NCBI GenBank assembly: GCA_020850755.1
Contig: JADZEB010000005.1
Span: 33,412-97,411 of the forward strand
DNA length: 64,000 bases
Source of the DNA: Alphaproteobacteria bacterium
GTDB lineage: Bacteria; Pseudomonadota; Alphaproteobacteria; Acetobacterales; Acetobacteraceae
Direction: 5' to 3'
The notes below the pieces were generated by a model, which saw only the letters and a program-made list of their open reading frames with translations, was not told where the DNA came from and ran no database searches. Shown piece after piece: positions 42,503 through 51,381 of the stretch. The first letter of the stretch is position 1, and each line of letters starts with the position of its first letter. Both the position numbers and the translations under genes were made by a program.

Positions 42503-42812
42503 CGGCGGCATGCGCTCCGGCGGGGCGAGGCATCGAGTGGCGGCAATGGCATGCGCAATGCCCGTGCCACCGGGCGCGGGGGCGCGGGAATGCCCGTCGC
42601 GGCTGGGTTTTCCGCATGCGCACGACGCAAGCGGCCACGCGCCGGCCCGGCAGCTTCTGCCGGTTCCCCGCACCGCTTCTGCCCGCGCCCGGCAATCCAT
42701 GCCGGCGCATGGGCATCCTTGCCCGCGCATGCGCAGTCGGGCCCGGCGGTTCAGCGGTCGTTAAGCCCCGGCACCCTAGGGTGCGCTTCGCACTCTCCAG
42801 GGGAACGAGGCG
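42503..42812. other. Divergent intergenic region (310 bp) between flgF and fliL
   Basis: No gene is seen. It contains a hairpin CCGGCAG-CTT-CTGCCGG (42647-42663), a perfect 14-bp palindrome GCACCCTAGGGTGC (42771-42784) about 30 bases before the fliL start, and, sharing its right half, a small hairpin GTGCG-CTT-CGCAC (42781-42793). I found no clear sigma-54 (GG-N10-GC) or sigma-70 promoter. The palindrome may be an operator for the fliL operon. Confidence 0.4.
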
Positions 42813-43364
42813 ATGGCGCGTGCTGAAGCGGTTGCGGTTGCCGATGCGTCCGACGCAGAGGACGCCGCCGCGGGCGGAAAGAAGCGTGGCAAGGGCAGGC
42901 TGCTCCTGCTTCTCGCCGTGCCGCTGCTGCTTGGCGGCGCCGGGGCGGGACTGTGGTTCACCGGCATCCTGCCGCCGCTTCTCGGCATGGGCGGACACGA
43001 GCCGGCGCAGGCCGAGGCGGGCGCCGCCGCCGGTCCGGCGGGTGCGCGCGCAGCGGCGCAGCCCGTTTTCGTCGATCTGCCGGAGATGATCGTCAACCTG
43101 AACACGGGCGGGCGGCGGCCGAGCTACCTCAAGCTGCGCGCCAAGCTGGAAGTCTCCTCCTCCGCCGAAGCCGAGGCGGTGCAGCGCGCCATGCCGCGGC
43201 TGGTGGATCTGTTCCAGACCTATCTGCGCGAGTTGCGCCCCGAGGAACTGCGCGGCTCGATCGGTACCTGGCGGCTGCGCGAGGAGCTGCTGGCGCGCGC
43301 CAACCTGGCGCTGGCGCCGGCCCGCGCCGCCGACGTGCTGTTCCAGGACATGCTGGTGCAGTAG
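42813..43364 (+). CDS. fliL: Flagellar basal body-associated protein FliL
   Basis: 183-aa single-span membrane protein that surrounds the stator and aids torque. The cytoplasmic N-terminus (~31 residues) is acidic and then Gly/Lys-rich, followed by one hydrophobic helix (GRLLLLLAVPLLLGGAGAGLWFTG) and a periplasmic stomatin-like domain: PVFVDLPEMIVNLNTGGRRPSYLKLRAKLEVSSSAEAEAVQRAMPRLVDLFQTYLRELRPEELRGSIGTWRLREELLARANLALAPARAADVLFQDMLVQ. The ATG at 42813 has CAGGGGAAC upstream. fliM starts two bases after its stop. Confidence 0.95.
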   Translation: MARAEAVAVADASDAEDAAAGGKKRGKGRLLLLLAVPLLLGGAGAGLWFTGILPPLLGMGGHEPAQAEAGAAAGPAGARAAAQPVFVDLPEMIVNLNTGGRRPSYLKLRAKLEVSSSAEAEAVQRAMPRLVDLFQTYLRELRPEELRGSIGTWRLREELLARANLALAPARAADVLFQDMLVQ

Positions 43365-43366
43365 CC

Positions 43367-44521
43367 ATGAGCACCGAGCCACAGGGGGCCGAGGGCGGTT
43401 CCGACGCCGCCGATGCCGAGCGGCTGGCGGCCGAATGGGCGGCCATGGCCGCCGCCGGCACGGGAGGCGGCGAAGGCGAGGGGGGTGCCGCCGCCGGGGA
43501 GGAAGGCTTCGCCGCGGCGGGCGAGGGCGGCGAGGGGTACGGCGCCGGCGCGCCCGAGCCCACCCGCGTCCTCAACCAGGCCGAGATCGACAGCCTGATG
43601 GGCTTCGAGGGCGGCGAGAACGGTGCGCAGGACGTATCGGGCATCGACCGGCTGGTATCGGCGGGCCTTGTCTCCTACGAACGCCTGCCGATGCTCGAGG
43701 TGGTGTTCGACCGGCTGGTGCGCATCCTGTCCACCAGCCTGCGCAACCTGACCTCGGACAATGTCGAGGTCTCGCTCGACAACATCGCCAGCCTGCGCTT
43801 CGGCGACTATCTCAACTCGATACCGCTGCCGGCGATGCTGGCCGTGTTCCGCGCCGAGGAATGGGACAATCACGGCCTCCTGATGGTCGATTCCGCCATG
43901 ATCTACTCGATCGTGGACGTCCTTCTCGGCGGGCGGCGGGGCACCGCGCCGATGCGCGTCGATGGCCGCCCCTACACCACGATCGAGCGCAACCTGGTGC
44001 AGCGGCTGGTCGAACAGGTCCTGAGCGACCTCTCCGCGGCCTTCGCGCCGCTATGCCCGGCGCGCTTCACCTTCGACCGGCTCGAGGTCAATCCGCGCTT
44101 CGCGGCCGTGTCGCGTGATTCCAATGCCTGCATCGTCGTCAAGCTGCGCATCGAGATGGACGATCGCGGCGGCCGGCTCGACCTGCTCATCCCCTATGCC
44201 ACGCTGGAGCCGGTGCGCGAACTGCTGCTCCAGCAGTTCATGGGGGAGAAGTTCGGTCGCGATTCGATCTGGGAGAACCATCTCGCCGAGGAGCTCTGGC
44301 AGACCGAGGTCGCGCTGGAGGCGGTGCTGGACGAGCAGGCCATGCGGCTTGGCGACGTGATGGCGTTCGAGCCGGGGCGCCAGCTCGTGCTGAACATTGG
44401 CCGCGACGCCCCGGTGCGGCTGCGCTGCGGCGGGATCGACCTGTTCCTCGGGCGCGTCGGGCGCCGGCAGGGTCGGGTCGCGGTGCGGGTGGACAAGGTC
44501 CTGAAGCAATACGGAGGGTAG
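43367..44521 (+). CDS. fliM: Flagellar motor switch protein FliM
   Basis: 384-aa C-ring protein that binds phospho-CheY and sets rotation direction. The CheY-binding peptide LNQAEIDSLMGF, usually at the extreme N-terminus, starts only at residue ~69. Before it is a 65-residue Gly/Ala/Glu-rich segment with an AERLAAEWAAMAAAG patch. The middle domain (YERLPMLEVVFDRLVRILSTSLRNLTSDNVEVSLDNIASLRFGDYLNSIPLPAMLAVF, LGGRRGTAPMRVDGRPYTTIERNLVQRLVEQVLSDL) and the C-terminal SpoA domain (DVMAFEPGRQLVLNIGRDAPVRLRCGGIDLFLGRVGRRQGRVAVRV) are normal. It lies two bases after the fliL stop. Confidence 0.96.
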   Translation: MSTEPQGAEGGSDAADAERLAAEWAAMAAAGTGGGEGEGGAAAGEEGFAAAGEGGEGYGAGAPEPTRVLNQAEIDSLMGFEGGENGAQDVSGIDRLVSAGLVSYERLPMLEVVFDRLVRILSTSLRNLTSDNVEVSLDNIASLRFGDYLNSIPLPAMLAVFRAEEWDNHGLLMVDSAMIYSIVDVLLGGRRGTAPMRVDGRPYTTIERNLVQRLVEQVLSDLSAAFAPLCPARFTFDRLEVNPRFAAVSRDSNACIVVKLRIEMDDRGGRLDLLIPYATLEPVRELLLQQFMGEKFGRDSIWENHLAEELWQTEVALEAVLDEQAMRLGDVMAFEPGRQLVLNIGRDAPVRLRCGGIDLFLGRVGRRQGRVAVRVDKVLKQYGG

Positions 44522-44525
44522 GCGC

Positions 44526-45110
44526 ATGTCGGCCATCATCTCGCTCGCCGTCGATCTCGGGCTTGCGGCTTTGCTTGTCGCGACTCTGGCCCATGCCATA
44601 CGACTTAACCGTCGCCTGGGCGTCCTGCGCCAGGACCGGGCGACGCTTGAGGCATTGATCAAGGGATTCAACGACGCAACCGTGCGTGCCGAGGCAGGCG
44701 TGGCCCGACTGAGAAGCGCAGCCGAAGGTGCCGGCCGGCAGATCGCCGAGCGCCTGCAATCGGCCGATACCGTGCGCTCCGACCTTGCCTTCCTGATCGA
44801 GCGCGGCGACCAGCTCGCCGATCGGCTGGACAGTGCCGTGCGCGCCGCGCGCGGGGCGGCGATGGAGCGCGAGGCGGCACTGGCCGATGCCACGTCACAC
44901 GCCGCTGCCGCCGCCGATAGAGGGGCCGTCCGGCGGATCGAGCCCTCGCTCAGTCTCTCGCGCGCGGCCGATGAGCCGCGCCTCGCCGAGACGCGCATGC
45001 CCGAACCCGTGCTCGCGCTTGCCGCTGCCGGCCCGTCCGGCAGCGAGGAGCCGCGGCTGCGCAGCCAGGCCGAGCGCGATCTCCTCCGCGCGCTCAAGCT
45101 GGCGCGCTAG
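44526..45110 (+). CDS. DUF6468 family flagellar-locus membrane protein
   Basis: 194-aa protein with one N-terminal membrane helix (SAIISLAVDLGLAALLVATLAHAIRL) and then a long helical region: NRRLGVLRQDRATLEALIKGFNDATVRAEAGVARLRSAAEGAGRQIAERLQSADTVRSDLAFLIERGDQLADRLDSAVRAAR. The tail is variable. This is the alphaproteobacterial DUF6468 pattern, and its place between fliM and a motE-like gene is the usual one. It starts four bases after the fliM stop. The function is unknown; membrane anchoring and coiled coil suggest a helper of motor or C-ring assembly. Confidence 0.82.
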   Translation: MSAIISLAVDLGLAALLVATLAHAIRLNRRLGVLRQDRATLEALIKGFNDATVRAEAGVARLRSAAEGAGRQIAERLQSADTVRSDLAFLIERGDQLADRLDSAVRAARGAAMEREAALADATSHAAAAADRGAVRRIEPSLSLSRAADEPRLAETRMPEPVLALAAAGPSGSEEPRLRSQAERDLLRALKLAR

Positions 45111-45130
45111 GGGCAGGGGAGCGACCGATC

Positions 45131-45904
45131 ATGCGCCTCCGCCTCATGCCGCTGACCATCCTCGGTCTCGGGGTCGGCCTTGCCGCCCAGGCCGCCACCC
45201 TGACCGACCAGATCCGCGCCCTGCCGGCGACGCTGGCGGGCATGGCGCCGAGCTTCGCTTCGCCCGCCCGCGCCCAGGGCACCGCCAGCCCGCCGCTGGT
45301 CGCCCCGCGCCAGGCCGCCGCCGAGGCCGCTGCCGCCGCCGCGCTTGCCGCCCGCAGCGGTCCCGGCACGGACGCGACAGCGCCGCGCCGCGCCGAGCCC
45401 CAGTCCGGGACCGACCCCTCGGCCGAGGCGATGATCGAGGAACTGCGCGCCCGCCGCGCCACGCTCGGCGAGCGCGAGCGGCTGATCGAGGGGCGCGAGG
45501 CGATGATCGCCGCCGCCGAGGCAAGGCTGCGCGAGCGCATCGCCGAGCTCCAGGCGCTGCAGGCGCGCATCACCGCCACCGAGCGCGAGGCCGACGAGCG
45601 CGAGACGGCGCGCTGGCGCTCGCTTGCGCGCATCTACCAGCAGATGAAGCCGCGCGAGGCAGCGCGCATCCTGGCCGAGCTGGAAACCGACACGGCGGTG
45701 GAGCTGATCGCCCGCCTGCCCGAGCGCATCGCCGCGCCGATCCTGGCCGCCATGCCGTCCGAGCGCGCCAGGACACTCACCGACGCGCTGGTGCTCCGCC
45801 GCGACGCGCAAGGGGCGCCGGTTGCGGCCGCTGTCCCTGCTGCATCCCCGGCGCCAAGCGTGCCCGCACCCGCGCCCGCCGCTGCACCCGGTCGGGGGGG
45901 CTGA
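45131..45904 (+). CDS. MotE-family periplasmic protein (MgtE N-domain-like)
   Basis: 257-aa exported protein. It has an N-terminal hydrophobic signal/anchor (MRLRLMPLTILGLGVGLAAQAATL) and an Ala-rich linker. A coiled coil follows at ~103-160 (EAMIEELRARRATLGERERLIEGREAMIAAAEARLRERIAELQALQARI). After it is an MgtE_N-like helical repeat (SLARIYQQMKPREAARILAELETDTAVELIARLPERIAAPILAAMPSERARTLTDAL). This matches MotE, the chaperone of MotC in rhizobia, and its homologues elsewhere in flagellar operons. It lies between DUF6468 and cheY genes. The C-terminus is Pro/Ala-rich and ends in GRGG. Confidence 0.85.
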   Translation: MRLRLMPLTILGLGVGLAAQAATLTDQIRALPATLAGMAPSFASPARAQGTASPPLVAPRQAAAEAAAAAALAARSGPGTDATAPRRAEPQSGTDPSAEAMIEELRARRATLGERERLIEGREAMIAAAEARLRERIAELQALQARITATEREADERETARWRSLARIYQQMKPREAARILAELETDTAVELIARLPERIAAPILAAMPSERARTLTDALVLRRDAQGAPVAAAVPAASPAPSVPAPAPAAAPGRGG

Positions 45905-45907
45905 GTC

Positions 45908-46330
45908 ATGGTCGCGCTCGCCCCTGCCGCCGATGCCGCCCGCGCCACGATCGACCGCGCCACGCCGATCCTGATCGTCGATGACTACAAGACGATGCTG
46001 CGCATCATCCGCAACCTGTTGCGCCAGATCGACTTCAACAATGTCGAGGAGGCGACCGACGGGCAGGCGGCGCTGGCCATGCTGCGCGCCGGCAGTTTCG
46101 GCCTGGTGATCTCGGACTGGAACATGCAGCCCATGACCGGCCTGCAGCTTCTGAAGGAAGTGCGGGCCGATGCGCGCCTCAAGACGCTGCCCTTCATCAT
46201 GGTCACGGCCGAGAGCAAGACCGAGAACGTGATCGCGGCCAAGCAGGCGGGCGTGTCCAACTACATCGTCAAGCCGTTCAACGCCGAGACGCTGCGCGAC
46301 AAGATCGAGAAGGTGCTCGCCCATGGCTAG
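45908..46330 (+). CDS. cheY: Chemotaxis response regulator CheY
   Basis: 140-aa single-domain receiver. Acidic pair Asp25-Asp26 (PILIVDDYKTMLRIIRNLLRQI), phosphorylated Asp70 in FGLVISDWNMQPMTGLQLL, conserved Thr in FIMVTAESKTENVIAAKQAGVSNYIVKPF and Lys in IVKPF. The close match of DDYKTMLRIIRNLLRQ...FNNVEEA to CheY, with cheZ directly downstream (8-base overlap) and fliM upstream, supports a motor-binding CheY rather than a general regulator. The N-terminal ~17 residues are an extension. Confidence 0.94.
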   Translation: MVALAPAADAARATIDRATPILIVDDYKTMLRIIRNLLRQIDFNNVEEATDGQAALAMLRAGSFGLVISDWNMQPMTGLQLLKEVRADARLKTLPFIMVTAESKTENVIAAKQAGVSNYIVKPFNAETLRDKIEKVLAHG

Positions 46331-47138
46331 CGCCGGCCCGTCCCGCCCTGGGCCGCGCCGCGTCGCCTCGCGCGCCCCTGCCTCTCGCACCGGTCCGCCC
46401 GGCTCGGCACGCGCAGGCGCGGACCGTGCCGGCCCGCTCGCGCCCGACATGGCGGCCCGGCTCGGGCCCCGGCTCGATGCGCTGCGCGATCGCTACGCCG
46501 CCTCGGCCGATCCCGCTTTGGTGGCCGAGGTGGTCGGCGCCGTGCTGGAAACGCTCGCCTGCGAGCCGCGCGGCAGCGAGCGCCACCTGCTGGCCGAGTT
46601 CGAGGGGCTGGCCGAGGTGATCGACAACGCCAAGCGCGAGATTGCCGCCTTGCGCGTGGACGACATCAATGCCGCCTTCATCCCGTCCGCCACCGACGAA
46701 CTGGACGCGATCGTGGCGGATACGGCAGGTGCCACCCACGCCATCCTTGATGCCTGCGAGCGGATCGAGGCCGGGGCTGCGGCCGCCCCTACCGATCTGT
46801 CCGCGACGCTGTTCGATGCGACGCGCGGCATCTATGAAGCGTGCAGCTTCCAGGACATCACCGGCCAGCGCATCGGCAAGGTCGTGCGCACGCTGAAGAC
46901 GATCGAAGGGCGCATCGCCGCCGTGGTGGAGGCGTGCCGGACGATCGAGGCGCCTGCGCCTTCTGTCTCGCCCCGGGCTGCGCGTGCGGCCGCGGCCGAG
47001 GCGACAGTTGCGCCGGCGGCTGTAGCGGCCGGCACGTCGAGTGCCAACGAGACTGCACTTCTCAACGGCCCCCAGCTTGCCGGGGCCGGCAATGACCAGG
47101 CGGAGATCGACCGCCTGCTGGCCAGCCTGGAGGCATGA
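46323..47138 (+). CDS. cheZ: CheY-phosphate phosphatase CheZ
   Basis: 271-aa, mostly helical phosphatase that removes phosphate from CheY to reset swimming. The active-site motif is IYEACSFQDITGQRIGKVVRTLKTIEGRI (~175-200), in which Asp and Gln of FQDITGQR are catalytic. The C-terminus EIDRLLASLEA is the CheY-anchoring amphipathic peptide. Upstream, VAEVVGAVLETL and EFEGLAEVIDNAKREIAALRVDDINAAFIPSATDELDAIVADTAGATHAILDACERIE form the long hairpin. The N-terminal ~45 residues are Arg/Pro/Ala-rich and variable. Its start overlaps cheY and its stop overlaps the next gene (ATGA). Confidence 0.92.
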   Translation: MASAGPSRPGPRRVASRAPASRTGPPGSARAGADRAGPLAPDMAARLGPRLDALRDRYAASADPALVAEVVGAVLETLACEPRGSERHLLAEFEGLAEVIDNAKREIAALRVDDINAAFIPSATDELDAIVADTAGATHAILDACERIEAGAAAAPTDLSATLFDATRGIYEACSFQDITGQRIGKVVRTLKTIEGRIAAVVEACRTIEAPAPSVSPRAARAAAAEATVAPAAVAAGTSSANETALLNGPQLAGAGNDQAEIDRLLASLEA

Positions 47139-50100
47139 TGAACTGGCGCCCGGCTCCCTTGCGCACACTTGCCGCGGCGATCGCGCTTCTGGCGCTCGGC
47201 GCCGGCGCGCCGGGACCCGCACGGGCGCAGGAGGCGGTGGCCGTGCGCTATGGCGCGCATCCTGGCTATGGGCGCATCGTGTTCGAGTGGGGAGCGCCGG
47301 TTTCGGTGCGCAGCACGCAGGATGGCGGCACGCTGATCCTGCGCTTCGGTCGCGCCGGCACGCCGAGTGCGGCGGCGCTGCGTAGCCGACCTCCGCGCAA
47401 CGTCCAGCGCGTCACGGCCGAGCCGGCTGGCGACGGGCTGGTGGTGCGCGTCGAGCTTGCACCGGGCGTGCGGGCGCGCACCTTCCAGCTCGACAAGCGC
47501 ACGGTCGTCGATGCGTTCGACGCCACGCCTGCCGCCGCCGCTGCCGCCGCCGCTGCCGCCCGTGCCCGATCCGTGCCGCCCGCCACTGCTCCTGCCGCGA
47601 CGTCCGCCGCTACGCCCGCCGCGGCGCCGGCCTCGCAGCCAGCCCCCGCGACACCCGCGGCGCCAGCCCCTGCCGCCACGGCCCTTGACGTGCCCGCGGC
47701 GCCCGAGGCAGCGCCTCCCCCATCCCCCGCGCCGCCCCTACCTGCGGGAGCCTTGCCCGCACCCGCCGCGCCTGCGCTCGCCGCACCCGCCCCGGCTACG
47801 GCAGGAGAGGCAGCCAGCACTCCGCCGACCCGGCCCGCGCCGGCGCTCCCTCCGGCGCCCTTGCAGGACTCGCCGCGCGCGTCCCCGGACCCTGTCGCGG
47901 AGCCCCCGCCATCCTCTGCCGCGCCCGCGGCGAGTGCCGGCGAGACCGCTGCGCCGGCAGCCCCGGCCGAGCCGCCAGCGCGTCCCGATGCCGATGCTCC
48001 GGCGTCGGCAAGCCCTGGTGCGACAGAGCAAGCGTCGCCTGCGACCGGTGCTCCCCCGGCCAGCGATCCCGTCGCTGCGCCCGCGCCGGCTATCCCCGTG
48101 CCCGCTCCGCCATCCGCGGCGTCCGCGCCCGCTTCCGCCCCTGCTGCCAGTCCGGGGACCGGCTTGCCGACGCGGGTCATCACCACGCCACGGGCGCCCG
48201 ACACCACGCCTCGGCCGACCGGGCCACGGTCGGAGGCTCCGGCGGTCGAGCCCGCAGCCGAGCCCGCGGACGCCACAGCCGGTTCGCCGTCGCGCCCGGG
48301 CGATGCGCCCGTGCTGGTGCCGACTGGCGCGGTTGCGCCGCGCACGCAGCCGCGCCCCTCTGCCGACCGCCCCGCACCGGGCGAAGCCGTGGCGCCCGCC
48401 TTGCCGCCCGTGCCTGTCCCCGTGCCTGTTCCCGTGCCTGCGCCGGCTGTCGCGCCGGCCGCGCCACGCCCGCCCGCACATACCGGGCCCGGCATGATCG
48501 CCGCCGCCCCCGATGGCGCGGGAGCAGGGCCAGGACCGGCGCAGCGCACCCCGCCCGCCCGACCGCCAGGACCCCCGGTCCCGCCCGTCGCGGTTCCGAC
48601 CGTTGCTGCGCCGCCTGTGGTGGCGCCGGCGGCTGCCGCCAGCCCAGCGCCGCGGCACGATGCCGTCGCGGCGCCGGTGTCCGAGCCTGCGACGTCGGCT
48701 CCCGCTGCGGCGCCGGCCGGCGTGGCGCCCGTTGCAGCGACGCCACCCGCCCGCGTCGCGGCGACGCCGCCACCGGCCGCGACGCCCGCCGCGGAAACCG
48801 GTCTGCCGCCGATCATCCCGCCGCCGCAGCAGGTGACGACCACCCAGCAGCGCAGCCGTGCCGAGGGCGGCACCGCGGTCTCGCTGCAGATGGTCGGGCA
48901 GGGGCCGGCGATCATCGTTCCCGCGCGCAGCAATGTTGGCGCCGCCGCCTTCCGTCGCGGCGACAGCGTGTGGCTGGTGTTCGACCAGCCGATCCGCCTC
49001 GATATCAGTGCCTTCGCCCCCTATCCGGCACTGCACACGGCCGAGACGGTGTGGACGCCGGTCGGCACCGCGCTGCGCCTGCCCGCGGCGGTGGTGCGGA
49101 GCCTTGTCCTGCGGCGCACGAGCGAGGCATGGATGGTGGAGCTCGCGGCCGCCGCCGCGCCCGAGGAGAACCCGATCGGTGCCGACATCGCCGATGATGT
49201 CGATGGCGCGCGGATCCTGCTGCGGGCGACGCAAGCGGGCGGCGTGGTGCCCGTGCACGATCCCGATACGGGCGCCACGATCCTTGTCGGCACCGTGCGC
49301 ACGAGCGGCCAGCCGATCGTTGCTGCGCGCCGCTTTGCCGAGTTCGCCCTGCTGCCGACAACGCTTGGCGTTGCGGTCGAGCCGCAGGCCGACAACATCC
49401 TGCTCCGCCCCTCGGCCGAGGGCTTCACCCTCACCGCCGGGCTGCGCCGCCGCGGCGGCTTGCAGGTGGGCGGCCCCGTGGCGGCCGATGCCCTGGCCGA
49501 GGCCGCGCGGCTGACGCGGCTTCTCTATCTCCCGACGCTCGATACCGCCGCGCTCGTCGCCCGCTCGCGCCAGATCATGGCCACGCTCGGCAATACCGCG
49601 CCGCTGGCGCGCGGCCAGCCCCGCATCGAACTGGCCGAGACGCTGCTGGCGCAGGGCCTGGGTGTCGAGGCGGCCTCGGTGGTGGCGCTGGCCATGGGCG
49701 ACGATCCGCGGTTGGCCACGGATGCGCGTGCGATGGCGCTCGCTTCGATGGCGGCGCTGCTTGCCGGCCGGCTGGAGGAGGCCGAGCGCTGGCTTGCCGA
49801 TGAGCGCATCGGCGCAAGCGACGAGGTCACGCTGCTGCGCGGCCTGCTGGCCGGCGCGCGTGGCGAGGGGCCGGAGCGGCTCGATGGCTTCGTCGCCGCC
49901 CTGCCGATCCTTTTCGCCTACCCGGAAGCGGTGCGCCATCGGCTCGGCGCGATCGCCGCCGACGGGTTGCTGGCGATCGGCGAGCACGGCGCCGCCGGCC
50001 GCCTGGTGCAGCGGCTGGGCGAATTGCAGGCAAGCGTGCCGGGTGCCGCCCTGATCGCCTTCTCGCGCGCGCGCATTGCCGAGGCGCAGGGCGACACGCA

Positions 50101-51238
50101 GGCAGCGCGGGAGGGCTACGCCGTGCTCATGGCCGGGCGCGACCGGCTGGCGCGCCAGCGTGCGGCGCTGGCAGCGGTCGAGCTCGACCTTCGCGAACGG
50201 CGCATCGGCGCACCCGAGGCGGTGGCCCGGCTCGAACCCCTGCTGCATGCTTGGCGCGGCGACACGCACGAGCTGCGCCTGCGGCTTCGCCTGGCCGAAT
50301 TGCGCCGCGATGCCGGCGATGTCCGCGGTGCGCTCGCGCTCTGGCGCGGCACGATGGAGCAGTTCCCCGCCGATGCCGCCGCACTCGCGATACCGGAGGC
50401 GATGCGCGCGGCCTATGCGCGCCTGTTCCAGGGCGCGGCGGCCGATGCGATGCCGGCCTCGCAGCTGATCGCGCTGTTCGACGAGAACATGGACCTTCTG
50501 CCCGGCGGCCCCGAAGGGAGCGCGATCGTGCGCAAGGTGGCCGAGCGCGCGGCGGCGGCGGAACTGGCCGCGCGCGCCGCCAACCTGCTGCGCGACCGCA
50601 TCGCCGCCCTGTCGGCGGGCGAGGAGAAGGGGCGGCTTGGCCTCGTGCTGGCGGAGATGCGGCTCGCCGATGGCGACGCCGCCGGGGCGCGCGCCGCGCT
50701 CCTTGCCTCCGAGGCGCAGGAGCTACCGGCCGCGCTGCGCCATGACCGGCGCCTGGCCGATGCACGCGCGGTTGCGAGCGAGGGCAATCCGGCGGCGGCG
50801 CTGGCGATGATCGAGGGATTGTCGGACGCCAAGGCGCTGCAACTGCGCGCCGACCTCGCCTGGGAATCGCGCGACTGGCCGGCGGCGCAGGCGGCGCAGA
50901 CCGCGCTGCTGGCCGCGCTGATCCGCCCCGGTCTGGTGCCGGCGCAGGGGCTCGACCAGGCGCAGCGCGTTGCCGTGGTGCGGCTCGCCGCCGCGGCGGC
51001 ACTGACCGGCGATGCGGCGACGCTGGCCGCGCTCAGGCGCGATTTCGCCACCGCACTGGGGCAAGGCGCGCTGTCCGAGCCCTTCCGCCTGCTCACCGCC
51101 GATCCGGTGGCAGGCGTGGCCGACCTGCCGCGAATCGCGGCCGAACTCGATCTGGCGCGGCGTTTCGTCGCGCCCGACCGCTCGGCCAGTGTCGGCGCCG
51201 CCACCCAGCCGGCAGGATCCGCGGCGCCGCGGAACTGA
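47135..51238 (+). CDS. Large secreted protein: AMIN-like domains, Pro/Ala-rich linker and helical-repeat C-terminus
   Basis: 1,367-aa protein whose ATG overlaps the cheZ stop. A signal peptide ends ARAQ near residue 31. Residues ~33-125 look like a short beta domain of AMIN type (AVRYGAHPGYGRIVFEW, LILRFGRAG, VVRVELAPGVRARTFQLDKRTVVDAFD). Residues ~129-568 are a Pro/Ala/Thr/Ser linker of low complexity. A second AMIN-like domain follows (~580-700: AIIVPARSNVGAAAFRRGDSVWLVFDQPIRLDISAF). From ~785 to 1350 are Ala/Leu/Arg-rich helices that read like TPR repeats. It probably spans the periplasm or cell wall near the flagellar motor. I do not recognise a named family. Confidence 0.8.
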   Translation: MMNWRPAPLRTLAAAIALLALGAGAPGPARAQEAVAVRYGAHPGYGRIVFEWGAPVSVRSTQDGGTLILRFGRAGTPSAAALRSRPPRNVQRVTAEPAGDGLVVRVELAPGVRARTFQLDKRTVVDAFDATPAAAAAAAAAARARSVPPATAPAATSAATPAAAPASQPAPATPAAPAPAATALDVPAAPEAAPPPSPAPPLPAGALPAPAAPALAAPAPATAGEAASTPPTRPAPALPPAPLQDSPRASPDPVAEPPPSSAAPAASAGETAAPAAPAEPPARPDADAPASASPGATEQASPATGAPPASDPVAAPAPAIPVPAPPSAASAPASAPAASPGTGLPTRVITTPRAPDTTPRPTGPRSEAPAVEPAAEPADATAGSPSRPGDAPVLVPTGAVAPRTQPRPSADRPAPGEAVAPALPPVPVPVPVPVPAPAVAPAAPRPPAHTGPGMIAAAPDGAGAGPGPAQRTPPARPPGPPVPPVAVPTVAAPPVVAPAAAASPAPRHDAVAAPVSEPATSAPAAAPAGVAPVAATPPARVAATPPPAATPAAETGLPPIIPPPQQVTTTQQRSRAEGGTAVSLQMVGQGPAIIVPARSNVGAAAFRRGDSVWLVFDQPIRLDISAFAPYPALHTAETVWTPVGTALRLPAAVVRSLVLRRTSEAWMVELAAAAAPEENPIGADIADDVDGARILLRATQAGGVVPVHDPDTGATILVGTVRTSGQPIVAARRFAEFALLPTTLGVAVEPQADNILLRPSAEGFTLTAGLRRRGGLQVGGPVAADALAEAARLTRLLYLPTLDTAALVARSRQIMATLGNTAPLARGQPRIELAETLLAQGLGVEAASVVALAMGDDPRLATDARAMALASMAALLAGRLEEAERWLADERIGASDEVTLLRGLLAGARGEGPERLDGFVAALPILFAYPEAVRHRLGAIAADGLLAIGEHGAAGRLVQRLGELQASVPGAALIAFSRARIAEAQGDTQAAREGYAVLMAGRDRLARQRAALAAVELDLRERRIGAPEAVARLEPLLHAWRGDTHELRLRLRLAELRRDAGDVRGALALWRGTMEQFPADAAALAIPEAMRAAYARLFQGAAADAMPASQLIALFDENMDLLPGGPEGSAIVRKVAERAAAAELAARAANLLRDRIAALSAGEEKGRLGLVLAEMRLADGDAAGARAALLASEAQELPAALRHDRRLADARAVASEGNPAAALAMIEGLSDAKALQLRADLAWESRDWPAAQAAQTALLAALIRPGLVPAQGLDQAQRVAVVRLAAAAALTGDAATLAALRRDFATALGQGALSEPFRLLTADPVAGVADLPRIAAELDLARRFVAPDRSASVGAATQPAGSAAPRN

Positions 51239-51381
51239 GCGTTTCGCGGGCGGTGCATTGCCGGGATGCGCTGCGGGCGCAACCGAGGGGTCCTTTTTCA
51301 CTTGCATTACAGTCCCCCTTGCCCCATATGCGCCCGTCGAACCGCCTGACGGTTCATCTGCTGGTTGGAAAGGGGATTGCG

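Noticed and set aside
47738..50269. An 843-codon minus-strand open frame inside the large secreted-protein gene
   Set aside because: Arg/Gly-rich mirror of the Pro/Ala linker; the plus-strand reading has a signal peptide, domains and coupling to cheZ.
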